DNA from: Sphingopyxis sp. PAMC25046
GTDB lineage: Bacteria > Pseudomonadota > Alphaproteobacteria > Sphingomonadales > Sphingomonadaceae
Direction: 5' to 3'
DNA length: 64,000 nucleotides
NCBI RefSeq assembly: GCF_004795895.1
Contig: NZ_CP039250.1
Coordinates: 2,666,001 to 2,730,000 of the forward strand
The notes under the pieces are model-generated. The model made no database searches, was not told the origin of the DNA, and worked only from the letters and a program-made list of their open reading frames with translations. The translations under genes were made by a program, and so were the position numbers. Each line of letters opens with the position of its first letter. The first letter of the stretch is position 1. Positions 42,805 through 54,207 of the stretch are shown piece after piece.

Positions 42805-44352
42805 TTGCCAGCACCCCCGAAACACGCCCTCTCGACACATCCGCTCAACCGTCCGGTGTTTTTCACGCCGCTCGCGGTGCTGCTCGCCGCAGTCATCCTC
42901 AGCCTGTGGCAAGGCGCCGCCGTCGTCGCGGCCGAAACGGCGATCAACGACTGGATCCTCCGCAATTTCTCGCCGCTGTTCGCCTGGGCCGGAATCGGCT
43001 TTCTGGCGCTGCTCGCCGCCATCGCGCTCTCGCCGCTCGGCGGACGGATCATCGGCGGGACGGGCGCGACGCCCATTCTCTCGCGATGGCGCTGGTTCGC
43101 AGTAACACTCTGCACCACCATCGCGACCGGCATCCTCTTCTGGGGCGCGGCCGAGCCGCTGTTCCACCTCAACGATCCGCCCGCGATGCTGGGGCTCGAA
43201 CCCGGCAGCGACGCCGCTGCGACCTTCGCGATGTCGACGATGTTCCTCCACTGGACGCTGACCCCATACGCCATTTACACCGTGGCCGGGCTCGCCTTCG
43301 CGCTGGTCTATTACAACCGCCGCGAACCGTTCAGCCTGTCGTCGCTGTTCGTCCCGCTGCTCGGCCAGCGCGCCCACGGCGCAGCGGGCGTCGCAATCGA
43401 TATCCTTTGCCTCTTCGCGCTCGTCGCCGGCATGGCCGCCTCACTCGGTGCCGGCGTTCTCGCACTCGCCGGCGGGATCGAAGGGCTCGGCGGTTTCACG
43501 GGCGGCGCGCCGCTCCGCTGGACGATCGCCGGCGCGATTGTCGCGACCTTCATCCTGTCGGCCGCGCTCGGCCTCCAGCGTGGCATCACGCGCCTCTCGC
43601 TCTTTAATATTTGGCTGTTTTTCGCGATTCTGTTGTTCGTGCTGATCGCGGGACCGACGGACAGGCTCGCCGGGCTCGGCATCGCGGGGGCGGCCGATCA
43701 CGTCGCGACATTCCTGCCGCGCAGCCTCGGCGTTGACGTCGATCCCGAATGGCACCGGCAATGGACGATCTTCAACTGGGGGAACTGGTTCGCCTGGGCC
43801 CCGGTCACCGCACTTTTCCTTGGCCGCCTCGCGGTCGGCTACACCGTTCGCGCTTTCATCCTGTTCAACCTGCTGCTCCCGTCGCTGTTCGGTGCGGTAT
43901 GGATGACGATCATCGCCGGCACGACCGTCGCTCTCGACCAGCAATCGGGCGGCAATCTTTACACCGTGCTTACCAGCGTCGGCCCCGATCCGCTCCTCTA
44001 TCGGCTGTTCGACAGGCTCGGTGGCGGCCTGCCGGTTCTCACCTTGCTGATCGGCGCGATCTTCATCTCCTATGTCACCGCGGCGGACAGCAATGTCTCG
44101 GCGATGAGCGCGCTCTCGACGCACGGCATCTCCCCCGAAACGCCGGAGGCACCGCTGACGATCAAGATCGTGTGGGGCGCGACCGTCGGGCTGGTCGGAA
44201 CCGTCCTCGTCGCCGCCGGCGGAATCGACGGCATCCGCATGATGTCGGTGCTCGGCGGTTTCCCCGCGCTCTTCGTCATTCTAGGCGCCGCGCTCTCGTT
44301 GCTCGCGATGGCGGTACGGGGACGACACGAGGCCGCCCCCGCCCGGTCCTGA
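42805..44352 (+). CDS. BCCT family betaine/choline/carnitine transporter
   Basis: About 515 aa with 12 membrane helices. BCCT hallmarks: TGILFWGAAEPLFHLNDPP and WTIFNWGNWFAWAPVTALFL (the conserved Trp-rich helix) followed by LGRLAVGYTVRAFI. It imports compatible solutes such as glycine betaine, driven by Na+ or H+. The start is uncertain: TTG 42805 gives a sensible N-terminus but no strong RBS, and TTG 42718 is also in frame. The substrate-box Trp residues need alignment for finer assignment. Confidence 0.88.
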   Translation: MPAPPKHALSTHPLNRPVFFTPLAVLLAAVILSLWQGAAVVAAETAINDWILRNFSPLFAWAGIGFLALLAAIALSPLGGRIIGGTGATPILSRWRWFAVTLCTTIATGILFWGAAEPLFHLNDPPAMLGLEPGSDAAATFAMSTMFLHWTLTPYAIYTVAGLAFALVYYNRREPFSLSSLFVPLLGQRAHGAAGVAIDILCLFALVAGMAASLGAGVLALAGGIEGLGGFTGGAPLRWTIAGAIVATFILSAALGLQRGITRLSLFNIWLFFAILLFVLIAGPTDRLAGLGIAGAADHVATFLPRSLGVDVDPEWHRQWTIFNWGNWFAWAPVTALFLGRLAVGYTVRAFILFNLLLPSLFGAVWMTIIAGTTVALDQQSGGNLYTVLTSVGPDPLLYRLFDRLGGGLPVLTLLIGAIFISYVTAADSNVSAMSALSTHGISPETPEAPLTIKIVWGATVGLVGTVLVAAGGIDGIRMMSVLGGFPALFVILGAALSLLAMAVRGRHEAAPARS

Positions 44353-44369
44353 GAAAGGGGTCCCAGAAC

Positions 44370-46451
44370 CTACCAGATTTTCGTGCGTTCTTCGGGCTTC
44401 AGATAATATTTGGCGCCCGCGTCGACGCCGAACGCCTTGTACCACGCATCGACATTGCGAACAGGACCAATGATGCGCCAGCGCGCAGGGCTGTGCGGAT
44501 CGCTCGCCACCTGCTGCTTGATCGCATCCTCACGCGCCTTGTCGCGCCACGCCTGCGCAAAGGCGAGGAAGAAGCGCTGATCGCCGGTCAGCCCGTCGAT
44601 CACCGGCGCTTCCTTGCCGCCAAGCGACCGGTGATAAGCATCATAAGCGACCTCCAGCCCCGCAAGATCGGCAATATTCTCGCCCATCGTCAGGTCGGGG
44701 TTGATGAAAGCGCCAGGCGCCGCTTCGTACGTCGCATATTGCGCGCCGAACGCTTTCGCCTGGGCATCGAAGCGCGCCGCGTCTTCAGCCGTCCACCAGT
44801 CGCGCACCGCGCCCTCGGCGTCGATCTTGCGGCCCTGATCGTCGAATCCATGGGTGATTTCGTGGCCGATCACCGCGCCGATTGCGCCGTAATTGACCGC
44901 ATCGTCGACGCTCTCGCTGAAATAGGGCGCCTGCAATATGCCCGCCGGAAACACGATCTTGTTCTCGAGCCCGCCATTATAAGCATTCACCGTCTGCGGG
45001 TTCATCGCCCATTTCTTGCGATCGACCGGCTTGTTCAGGTCCGACAGGGTATAGGCATATTCAAAGGCCGAGCTACGCTTCACATTGCCGTAGAGGTCGG
45101 CGGGGTCGATCTTCAGCCCCGAATAGTCGCGCCATTTGTCGGGATAGCCGACCATGACGTCCATCTTCGCGAGCTTGGCAAGCGCCGCATCCTTCGTGGC
45201 GGGAGCCATCCAGCTGTTGGCCCGGATGCGATCACCCATCGCGAGCTTCAGATTCGCGACGAGCGCCTCCATCTTGGCCTTGGCGCTCGCGGGGAAATAT
45301 TGCGCCGAATAGGTTTCGCCGACCAGCTCGCCGAGACTGCCGTCGACGAGCGTCAGCCCGCGTTTCCAGCGCGGACGCAGCTCGCCCACGCCGCTCAGCG
45401 CTTTCGTATATTCGAAGCGGCTGTCGACGAACGCCTTGTCGAGATAGGGCGCCGCATTGTCTGCGACATGGAACTGCTGCCACAGCTTGATCGTGTCGAG
45501 CGGGGTCTTGGCATAGAGCGCGGCGATGTCGCGAATTGCGGTCTTCTCGTTGACGATGATGCGTTTCTGCGGCGCGATGCCCGCGCCCTCGAACCACGCC
45601 TTCCAGTCGAGTCCCGGCGCATAGGCGGCCAGCTCGTCCGACGACATCGGGTTGTTGATCTTGCCGATGTCGCGGCGGTCGGCGATCGCCCAGCTGACCT
45701 TCGCGATCTCGGTCTCGAACGCCATGATCGCATCGGCGGCCTTTTCGGGATCAGCGTTGCCCGCCATCTTCATCGTCCGCGCGATATAGGCGCGATAGGC
45801 ATCGCGCTGCGGCTTGAAGCTGTCGTTCAGATAATAGTCGCGCTCGGGCAGACCGATCCCCGCCTGACCCAGCCACAGAACGTTGACCGTCGGATCGGCG
45901 GTGTCCGCGTACGGCCCGCCGCTGACGATCGTCGACCCGAATGTTCCTTGTGTGCCGCCCATGAAGCGCGCCATCGCACTCTTGTCCTTGATCGCAGCGA
46001 CCGCGGCGATATCCGCCAGCAACGGTTTTGTGCCGAGCGCCTCGACCCGCGCCTCGTCCATGAAGCTCTGATAAAGGCCGCCGACTTGACTCGTTACGGG
46101 CGCGCTCGTCACGAGTTGGCGAAGCTGGCGCTGGGTCAGATTATAGACATCATAATCGACGCCTGCCGAGGCCTGGTCGGCCGGAATCTCTGTTTGGGCG
46201 AACCAGCCGCCGTTCGCATATTTGTCGAAATCGTCACCCGGTTTCACCGAAGTGTCGCGCGCACCCAAATCGACACCCCATTTTCCGAAGGTGAGGGCCG
46301 TCAGCGCACCTTCCGCCGGGGCATCGCCCCCGCCCGCTTCCGCCGCCGCCTTGAACGCCTCGCGCGCATCGACGTCATTCGCCGTTGCGGGCGTCGCGAC
46401 CAGCGCCACCGCAATCGCCAGTCCCGCGACGCTCGAACAAAAATTCTTCAT
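44370..46451 (-). CDS. M13 family metallopeptidase (neprilysin/PepO-like), exported
   Basis: 693 aa. Signal peptide ([19 protein letters not shown]) and the M13 zinc site [20 protein letters not shown] (HExxH) with the third ligand in [35 protein letters not shown] is the family's substrate-binding region. Degrades oligopeptides in the periplasm. Length is typical for the family. Divergent from uvrA. Confidence 0.93.
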   Translation of the reverse strand: MKNFCSSVAGLAIAVALVATPATANDVDAREAFKAAAEAGGGDAPAEGALTALTFGKWGVDLGARDTSVKPGDDFDKYANGGWFAQTEIPADQASAGVDYDVYNLTQRQLRQLVTSAPVTSQVGGLYQSFMDEARVEALGTKPLLADIAAVAAIKDKSAMARFMGGTQGTFGSTIVSGGPYADTADPTVNVLWLGQAGIGLPERDYYLNDSFKPQRDAYRAYIARTMKMAGNADPEKAADAIMAFETEIAKVSWAIADRRDIGKINNPMSSDELAAYAPGLDWKAWFEGAGIAPQKRIIVNEKTAIRDIAALYAKTPLDTIKLWQQFHVADNAAPYLDKAFVDSRFEYTKALSGVGELRPRWKRGLTLVDGSLGELVGETYSAQYFPASAKAKMEALVANLKLAMGDRIRANSWMAPATKDAALAKLAKMDVMVGYPDKWRDYSGLKIDPADLYGNVKRSSAFEYAYTLSDLNKPVDRKKWAMNPQTVNAYNGGLENKIVFPAGILQAPYFSESVDDAVNYGAIGAVIGHEITHGFDDQGRKIDAEGAVRDWWTAEDAARFDAQAKAFGAQYATYEAAPGAFINPDLTMGENIADLAGLEVAYDAYHRSLGGKEAPVIDGLTGDQRFFLAFAQAWRDKAREDAIKQQVASDPHSPARWRIIGPVRNVDAWYKAFGVDAGAKYYLKPEERTKIW

Positions 46452-46654
46452 ATCCCCAGTCTCCCGTTCCCCGGCGCCGCGTGTGGACGCGGCGCGCATG
46501 GCCATCCTTGTCCGCCCGCCGCGCCGGAGGGTCAAGCGAGCAGGCCGACGCTGGTCGAAGCCTTTGTGGGGTTGGTGGAAACGACCGCATTGCGGCGCTG
46601 CATCCGGCCTCCTATCTATACGACAATCCGCGCAAACCCGCTCTTGCGCCTTTA

Positions 46655-46669
46655 GAACAAATCTGGAAC
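46655..46669. promoter_or_regulatory. LexA (SOS) box upstream of uvrA
   Basis: GAAC-AAATCTG-GAAC, the alphaproteobacterial LexA motif GAAC-N7-GAAC, ending 11 bp before the uvrA ATG. Fits SOS induction of uvrA. Confidence 0.85.
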
Positions 46670-46680
46670 ATACCCCTCCC

Positions 46681-49575
<2,895 letters not shown>

Positions 49576-49617
49576 CCGAAAAGCCGCGCGGGCGGCGGCC
49601 ACGGAGCCGGAACCGGC

Positions 49618-49641
49618 GCGCCTTTTTGCAGAAAAAGGCGC
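49618..49641. terminator. Hairpin after uvrA, possible terminator
   Basis: GCGCCTTTTT (49618-49627), loop GCAG, AAAAAGGCGC (49632-49641): a 10-bp perfect stem, but with the T-run inside the stem. Possible weak terminator about 45 bp after uvrA. Confidence 0.4.
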
Positions 49642-49671
49642 CGCCTTCGCTTCCGCGCGATGGCCGGAATG

Positions 49672-49686
49672 GAACCAGATTGGAAC
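49672..49686. promoter_or_regulatory. Second LexA-like box (GAAC-N7-GAAC)
   Basis: GAAC-CAGATTG-GAAC, 97 bp downstream of uvrA and about 65 bp upstream of a lipoprotein gene. Matches the LexA pattern exactly, but short patterns can arise by chance. Confidence 0.55.
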
Positions 49687-49690
49687 GAAT

Positions 49691-49712
49691 CGCGATTGAT
49701 TATTCAATCGCG
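49691..49712. promoter_or_regulatory. Inverted repeat between the LexA-like box and the lipoprotein gene
   Basis: CGCGATTGA-TTAT-TCAATCGCG, perfect 9-bp arms with a 4-bp spacer, 4 bp after the second LexA-like box. Operator or RNA hairpin. Confidence 0.5.
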
Positions 49713-49750
49713 CCGAATAGCCTTGCCCTTTGCTTGCGGGGGTGGGCGGA

Positions 49751-50818
49751 ATGACCAGATCGAATTCGGCAATCGCGGCGATATCCATGTTCGCCGTCAG
49801 CTTGTCCGCATGCACGAGCGGCGGCGCGGCGCGCGTCGAGCCCGCGCATGTGATGCTGTACGACAAGGCGCGCAACTGCGAAGTCGACCGCCCCGACCCG
49901 GCGGGGATCGGCCCGCGCAAGAACGGGTCGCTCCGGCCGGGCGCAATCGCGCTCGACTGCTTCCGTTTCCCCTCGTCGAACCCCGGCAAGGAATTTGCCT
50001 ATGAGCTGGCGCTGAAGAGCGATCTCGACCGCAACCGGCTGGCCTTTGTCCTGCTGAGCCAGGCCGACACGATCTGCATCGTCGAAAAATCGCTGATGCT
50101 GGAACGGCAGGCCGAGGTGAACGGCTGGCTGAGTATCGCGACGACGGGGCTGTCGGTGGCGTCGACGATCGTGACGGGCAATCAGGCGAGCAATATATTG
50201 TCGGGCGGCGCCGCCTTTACCAGCGGATCGCGCGACCATGTGAACACGCATGTCTATCGCAACCAGATCATCCAGACGGTGACGACCGCGATCGACACCA
50301 AGCGCGGCGAGGCGCTGGCCGATATCCTGACCAATTTGAAGAAAAAGAAGGAAGAATATTCGATCGACGCGGCGATCCGCGACGTCAACGCCTATCACCA
50401 GCTCTGTTCGTTCGGAACCGGGCTGCAACTGGTGATGGAGGCGGTCGAAAAGCAGGCCGCCTATGAAGAGGCGATCAAGCTGAACCGTATCGACACCGAA
50501 TTGTCGCGGCTGGAACGCGACCTGCGCACGGCGGGCCGGACGTCGGAGGAAGGCAAGGCGATCATTACGCAGATGAATGCGCTGCGCGAGGCGCGCATCC
50601 TGCGCAGCACCGACGTCGACCTGAACCCACCCGATCCCGACGACGCGACCGCACAGGTGGTGACCCCTGCCCCCGGCGCAGCGGGCGGCGGAACGCCGGT
50701 CGTGACGCCCGACCCCGGCGCAGCGGGCGGCGGCGGCGGCGAAGCGGAAGGCGATGCGGCGGCGCCGGATGGCGCGGTCCAGCCGGCGATCGTTCCCGCC
50801 ACGGAGGATGAGGGATAG
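49751..50818 (+). CDS. Putative lipoprotein of unknown function
   Basis: 355 aa from ATG 49751 (GGCGGA directly upstream). Lipobox in SMFAVSLSACTSG. The middle (residues about 100-250) is helical, with a short hydrophobic patch (NGWLSIATTGLSVASTIVTG) and charged coiled-coil stretches (LTNLKKKKEEYSIDAAIRD, LSRLERDLRTAGRTSEEGKA). The C-terminus is low complexity, with two near-identical Pro/Gly/Ala repeats (VVTPAPGAAGGG and VVTPDPGAAGGG). No known family recognised. A second LexA-like box and an inverted repeat lie upstream, so it may be damage-responsive. Confidence 0.75.
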   Translation: MTRSNSAIAAISMFAVSLSACTSGGAARVEPAHVMLYDKARNCEVDRPDPAGIGPRKNGSLRPGAIALDCFRFPSSNPGKEFAYELALKSDLDRNRLAFVLLSQADTICIVEKSLMLERQAEVNGWLSIATTGLSVASTIVTGNQASNILSGGAAFTSGSRDHVNTHVYRNQIIQTVTTAIDTKRGEALADILTNLKKKKEEYSIDAAIRDVNAYHQLCSFGTGLQLVMEAVEKQAAYEEAIKLNRIDTELSRLERDLRTAGRTSEEGKAIITQMNALREARILRSTDVDLNPPDPDDATAQVVTPAPGAAGGGTPVVTPDPGAAGGGGGEAEGDAAAPDGAVQPAIVPATEDEG

Positions 50819-50857
50819 GCACGGGCGCGACGGCAAAAGCAGCGCGGCGCCGCGCCC

Positions 50858-51190
50858 CTACCCCATCAGCGTCGCGGTGATATCCTCGGCGGCGTAGATG
50901 CGGATCGCGGGCGGCGCGGGCGACAGCGCGCGCATCTCGGCGACGAACGCGCGCGCGGCGGGCAGCGCGAAATGGGCGCGGACCGCGTCGACGCTCTCCC
51001 ACTCCTCGACGAACGTCAGGCATTCATAAGCCGAGCCATCCCGAGCCTGTCGAGGGACGACATCGATATGGCAATTATGCGCGAGGCACCCCGGCTCGGA
51101 GCGCGACCGCGCGCTATGCTCGGCGCCGAGCGCGATCATGCGCTCGCGATGCTCGGGGGTGAGGATGACGTGGCCGGTGATGAGGATCAT
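50858..51190 (-). CDS. Antibiotic biosynthesis monooxygenase (ABM) domain protein with inserted repeat sequence
   Basis: 110 aa. Ferredoxin-like ABM fold: ITGHVILTPEHRERMIALG, SRSEPGCLAHNCHIDV and LTFVEEWESVDAVRAHFALP. Family members usually pass directly from the CLAHN strand to the FVEEW strand; here about a dozen residues (VVPRQARDGSAY) are inserted, encoded by a sequence that looks like a dispersed intergenic repeat in frame. These proteins cleave or oxidise small aromatics or act as stress enzymes. ATG 51190 is the family-like start; 51202 is an alternative. Confidence 0.85.
   Translation of the reverse strand: MILITGHVILTPEHRERMIALGAEHSARSRSEPGCLAHNCHIDVVPRQARDGSAYECLTFVEEWESVDAVRAHFALPAARAFVAEMRALSPAPPAIRIYAAEDITATLMG
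51035..51064. repeat. Repeat-like segment inside the ABM coding sequence
   Basis: GCCATCCCGAGCCTGTCGAG followed by GGACGAC resembles a small repeat that is frequent between sphingomonad genes. It falls in frame within the ABM gene. Recognition is from memory and needs a genome search. Confidence 0.45.
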
Positions 51191-51297
51191 GAGCAAATCC
51201 ATTTGTTGAAAATGTTCAAAAGAAAATTATTGTTGCAGAAACAAACGAAACTTCGTCAGGACTTGTCACTTTCTGGCGTAACCTAATAGGGGGATTC

Positions 51298-52401
51298 ATG
51301 CCTAATCAGATCAAGGTCGATCTGGGCGTAACCGTTCTGCCGGACGACCACAAGATCTGGAAACTCTTCGGTGGCGAAGGGTACAAGTTCTTGAAAATAA
51401 TGCTTGAATCCAAACTAGCATTTATTGATGTCAGAAATCTCGATGAACTCGGGCCCGATCCCGCAAAATGGGACAAAGGCAAATTGCTCGAACACGTCTC
51501 CATCGACCGGTGGCGAAGGCAAGTAGCTTCCACCGGTGTCGAAACGGCCCGGCACGTATCGCCAACCGACAAGCTAAATATGACGCTTGTAGAAGGCTTG
51601 CTCCTGTCGGCCCGCCGAGGTGACATCATCGCAATTCCGCATCCCGGAACCGATGGCTACGTCACAATAGCCCAGCTCACTTCGAAGCCGGGGGAAATTA
51701 AGACCGTTGTCGCTCAGGACGGGCGACGAAATTACACGTATGTTGGCCGCCGCTTCAAGCATCTGGGCACTTTAAACAAGCGGGATTTGCCGTTCGAGTT
51801 CGTAGAACGGTTGCAAACACCTATCGCCTTCTTCGATACTGGGAATTCTGGGAGAGAAGACGTTTACCAGGCGGCATACGGGAGCTATATATACGATGGC
51901 GTAAACTTCGCTAAGTACAGAACAAAAAAGGAAGTATACACGTCTCGAGACAATCGAACCGTATCGACTTGGATGGAATTCGTAGATGTTGCCGCAAACC
52001 CTGATGCTTTATCATTTGCGAAACTTAAAACTAAATCCAACTCCATAACCGATCTAATAGATTTAGCAAACTTGGATGAGCTTGATAGAAGCGATCTTTC
52101 TATAAATATCAATTCTCCTGGCGAAATTGTTATGAAGGCTATAGCCAGCTCGCCGCTGGTAGGTTTGGCGATCTATCCGATGGCCGCAGGGGGTGTTCCC
52201 TATGCGCAGGCGTTAAAGGCTGAGGTAACCATGTCGGCGGTTGGCGACGCCAGCACGAAGGAATGCAAAGCGCAGGTAGGACAAGAAGTCCGAGATGTGA
52301 TAGAAGCACTGGGCGCCGAAAAGTGGCAATCTGCCTGTGAAATTGCTGTGCGCGCGGCTAATGAGACGACGCTAAAAACCGATTCGTCGCTGAAAGAATA
52401 A
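51298..52401 (+). CDS. Island protein A, unknown function
   Basis: 367 aa, with GGGGGA 6 nt before the ATG. Base composition is clearly more AT-rich than the surroundings (many AAA, TTA, ATA codons), indicating recent acquisition. N-terminal part alpha/beta (DDHKIWKLFGGEGYKFLKIM), a middle region with RRGDIIAIPHPGTDGYVTIA and RRNYTYVGRRFKHLGTLNKR that resembles the SH3/PUA-like modules of modification-dependent systems (weak analogy), and a C-terminal tail (CKAQVGQEVRDVIEALGAEK). No signal peptide. The next gene's ATG overlaps its stop (TAATG), so the two form an operon. Family not recognised. Confidence 0.75.
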   Translation: MPNQIKVDLGVTVLPDDHKIWKLFGGEGYKFLKIMLESKLAFIDVRNLDELGPDPAKWDKGKLLEHVSIDRWRRQVASTGVETARHVSPTDKLNMTLVEGLLLSARRGDIIAIPHPGTDGYVTIAQLTSKPGEIKTVVAQDGRRNYTYVGRRFKHLGTLNKRDLPFEFVERLQTPIAFFDTGNSGREDVYQAAYGSYIYDGVNFAKYRTKKEVYTSRDNRTVSTWMEFVDVAANPDALSFAKLKTKSNSITDLIDLANLDELDRSDLSININSPGEIVMKAIASSPLVGLAIYPMAAGGVPYAQALKAEVTMSAVGDASTKECKAQVGQEVRDVIEALGAEKWQSACEIAVRAANETTLKTDSSLKE

Positions 52402-52862
52402 TGTCTAACCGACTGACATCTAGACAAATTAGGCAGTTCGCCAACAGCGCGGTTGTCGTAGCGTTCATTGTGGCATCCTTGGGATGGCTGACCCAATGCC
52501 AGCAAACGAGGGAAGCCCAGAGACTCAGCTATCAAATGCAACAGGTCTCGGCATTCAAAGACAGCGGTTCAAAACTGGACGCCGCGGTTGTCGATGTTTT
52601 TGACAATCTTGCAGACGGGAAAGACGTAGAGGGATCGCGTTTGGCTTTCAATCAGGCGGTCAAGGAACACATTATCCGCACAGAGAGCGATAGAATAATC
52701 TTTGGTGATCGAGATGCTGACGAATATTTGAAAGCCCTGCGAGTTCTTCGCAGTGAGGTTGAGATTGCAGAGGACGCAAGGAATAGCGGCGCTCGGGTCA
52801 CCGCTTTCGCCGACGTCGTTGAAAAGCGTCGATCTTTAATGAAAATTGCCGTCGGGTCGTAG
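52401..52862 (+). CDS. Island protein B, small single-span membrane protein, unknown function
   Basis: 153 aa, start overlapping the stop of protein A. One membrane helix near the N-terminus (FANSAVVVAFIVASLGWLTQ) followed by a helical domain (LDAAVVDVFDNLADGKDVEG, YLKALRVLRSEVEIAEDARN). AT-rich like protein A. A soluble unknown plus a small membrane partner is the layout of many two-gene defence or toxin-antitoxin modules, but there is no direct evidence of either. Confidence 0.7.
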   Translation: MSNRLTSRQIRQFANSAVVVAFIVASLGWLTQCQQTREAQRLSYQMQQVSAFKDSGSKLDAAVVDVFDNLADGKDVEGSRLAFNQAVKEHIIRTESDRIIFGDRDADEYLKALRVLRSEVEIAEDARNSGARVTAFADVVEKRRSLMKIAVGS

Positions 52863-52875
52863 AGCACGGCCCTCC

Positions 52876-52893
52876 ATGACACTTCCATGACAC
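52876..52893 (-). promoter_or_regulatory. Reverse-oriented Pho box
   Basis: On the minus strand GTGTCAT-GGAA-GTGTCAT, two identical 7-bp half-sites with 4-bp spacing, 103 bp upstream of the pstS ATG and facing the AT-rich island. Confidence 0.65.
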
Positions 52894-52896
52894 TCC

Positions 52897-52914
52897 CTGT
52901 CACAAACACGTCAC
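52897..52914 (+). promoter_or_regulatory. Pho box of pstS
   Basis: CTGTCAC-AAAC-ACGTCAC, the 7-4-7 arrangement of PhoB sites, 81 bp upstream of the pstS ATG. Confidence 0.75.
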
Positions 52915-52995
52915 ACAAAACCCCCATTGGCGGCTCAGCGAGTCGCCGCGGGGGTGGTGGCTTGGTTCGGTAACGACCCCCGACAGGATACCCCG

Positions 52996-54045
52996 ATGTT
53001 CCAGAAATTTGGTCTTATCGCTGGTGCGGCGACGTGCGCGCTGGCGCTTTCCGCGTGCCAGGATCAGGCGTCTTCGGGCGGCGGCGCGCGCGATTATATC
53101 AGCGCGGTCGGTTCCTCGACCGTCTATCCCTTTGCCACCGCGGTCGGCGAGAAGTTCGCCGAGGCGACGGGCAACAAGACGCCGAAGATCGACAGCACGG
53201 GCACCGGCGGCGGCTTCGAGCGCTTCTGCTCGGGCGTCGGCGGCGACACCCCCGACATCGCGAACGCATCGCGCCGCATCAAGAAAAAGGAATTCGACAC
53301 CTGCGCCGCGAACGGCGTCAAGGACATCGTCGAAATCCAGGTCGGCATCGACGGCATCGCGCTGGGCGAAGCGCAGCGCGGCCCGGGCTTCAAGCTCAGC
53401 GAAGAAGATGTCTATAAGGCGCTGGCGGCGAACCCCTATGGCAAGCCGAACACCGCGAAGACGTGGAAGGACGTGAACCCCGCGCTTCCCGCGGTCGCGA
53501 TCTCGGTCTTTGGCCCGCCGTCGACCAGCGGCACTTACGACGCGTTCAAGGAGCTGATCCTCGGCAAGGGCTGCGACGCCAATGCGGAGATGAAGGCGCT
53601 GAAGGACAGCGACAAGGACAAGCATGAGGCGGTGTGCACGACGCTGCGCGGTTCGCCCTATTATGTCGAGCAGGGCGAGAATGATAACCTCATCATCTCG
53701 AAGCTCGACAAGAACCCGACGAGCCTCGGCATCTTCGGCTTCAGCTATCTCGACGCCAACAAGGACAAGATCAAGGCGGTGCCGGTGCAGGGCGTCGCGC
53801 CGACCTATGCGGCGATCGCCGACGGCAGCTATCCCGGTTCGCGCCCGCTGTTCATCTATGTGAAGAAGGCGCATGTCGGCGTCGTCCCCGGCCTGGCCGA
53901 ATATGTCGCCGAATTCCTGAAGGGCGCGGCCGACGGCGGTTATCTGAACGCCAAGGGGCTGATCGTGTCGCCGAAGGATGTTGCCGACAAGGCTACCGCC
54001 GCGGGAACGGGCATGACCGTGCTGGACGGCGCCGAGCTGAAGTAA
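52996..54045 (+). CDS. pstS: Phosphate ABC transporter substrate-binding protein
   Basis: 349 aa. Lipobox-like signal (CALALSACQDQ), then the PstS core: DYISAVGSSTVYPFATAVGE, STGTGGGFERFCSGVGGDTP (phosphate-binding Ser/Thr/Gly), FGPPSTSGTYDAFKELIL and SLGIFGFSYLDANKDKIK. Binds inorganic phosphate in the periplasm and delivers it to PstCA. The Pho box upstream predicts induction by PhoB. A hairpin-rich 160-bp gap separates it from pstC, which may raise pstS mRNA relative to the rest. Confidence 0.95.
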   Translation: MFQKFGLIAGAATCALALSACQDQASSGGGARDYISAVGSSTVYPFATAVGEKFAEATGNKTPKIDSTGTGGGFERFCSGVGGDTPDIANASRRIKKKEFDTCAANGVKDIVEIQVGIDGIALGEAQRGPGFKLSEEDVYKALAANPYGKPNTAKTWKDVNPALPAVAISVFGPPSTSGTYDAFKELILGKGCDANAEMKALKDSDKDKHEAVCTTLRGSPYYVEQGENDNLIISKLDKNPTSLGIFGFSYLDANKDKIKAVPVQGVAPTYAAIADGSYPGSRPLFIYVKKAHVGVVPGLAEYVAEFLKGAADGGYLNAKGLIVSPKDVADKATAAGTGMTVLDGAELK

Positions 54046-54063
54046 GTTTCCTCCCGCTGGTGG

Positions 54064-54098
54064 CCGGGCGGGTTCGCCCGGTCCGGCCGCCGCTTTTT
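54064..54098 (+). terminator. Hairpin plus T-run after pstS, possible attenuator
   Basis: CCGGGCG / CGCCCGG stem with a GGTT loop (54064-54081), GC-rich continuation, then TTTTT at about 54094. May terminate part of the transcripts between pstS and pstC. Confidence 0.45.
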
Positions 54099-54121
54099 GG
54101 ACCGCCTACCCTCCGTTTGTG

Positions 54122-54177
54122 TCGAGCGAAGTCGAGACACGCGAGCGTTGCGCCAGACGCATCTCGACTTCGCTCGA
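54122..54177. repeat. Inverted repeat in the pstS-pstC gap
   Basis: TCGAGCGAAGTCGAGA (54122-54137) and its exact complement TCTCGACTTCGCTCGA (54162-54177), 24-nt loop. This motif is a common dispersed repeat in sphingomonads (from memory). It can act as a 3' stabiliser of pstS mRNA. Confidence 0.7.
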
Positions 54178-54207
54178 TGCAAATGGAAAACAGGGAATCG
54201 CTGACAC

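Noticed and set aside
43749-46655. 968-codon plus-strand open frame over the BCCT and M13 genes
   Set aside because: No domain, spans two opposite genes; shadow frame.
51191-52862. Prophage or integrative element with att sites
   Set aside because: No integrase and no flanking direct repeats were seen; only composition and lack of homology argue for transfer.
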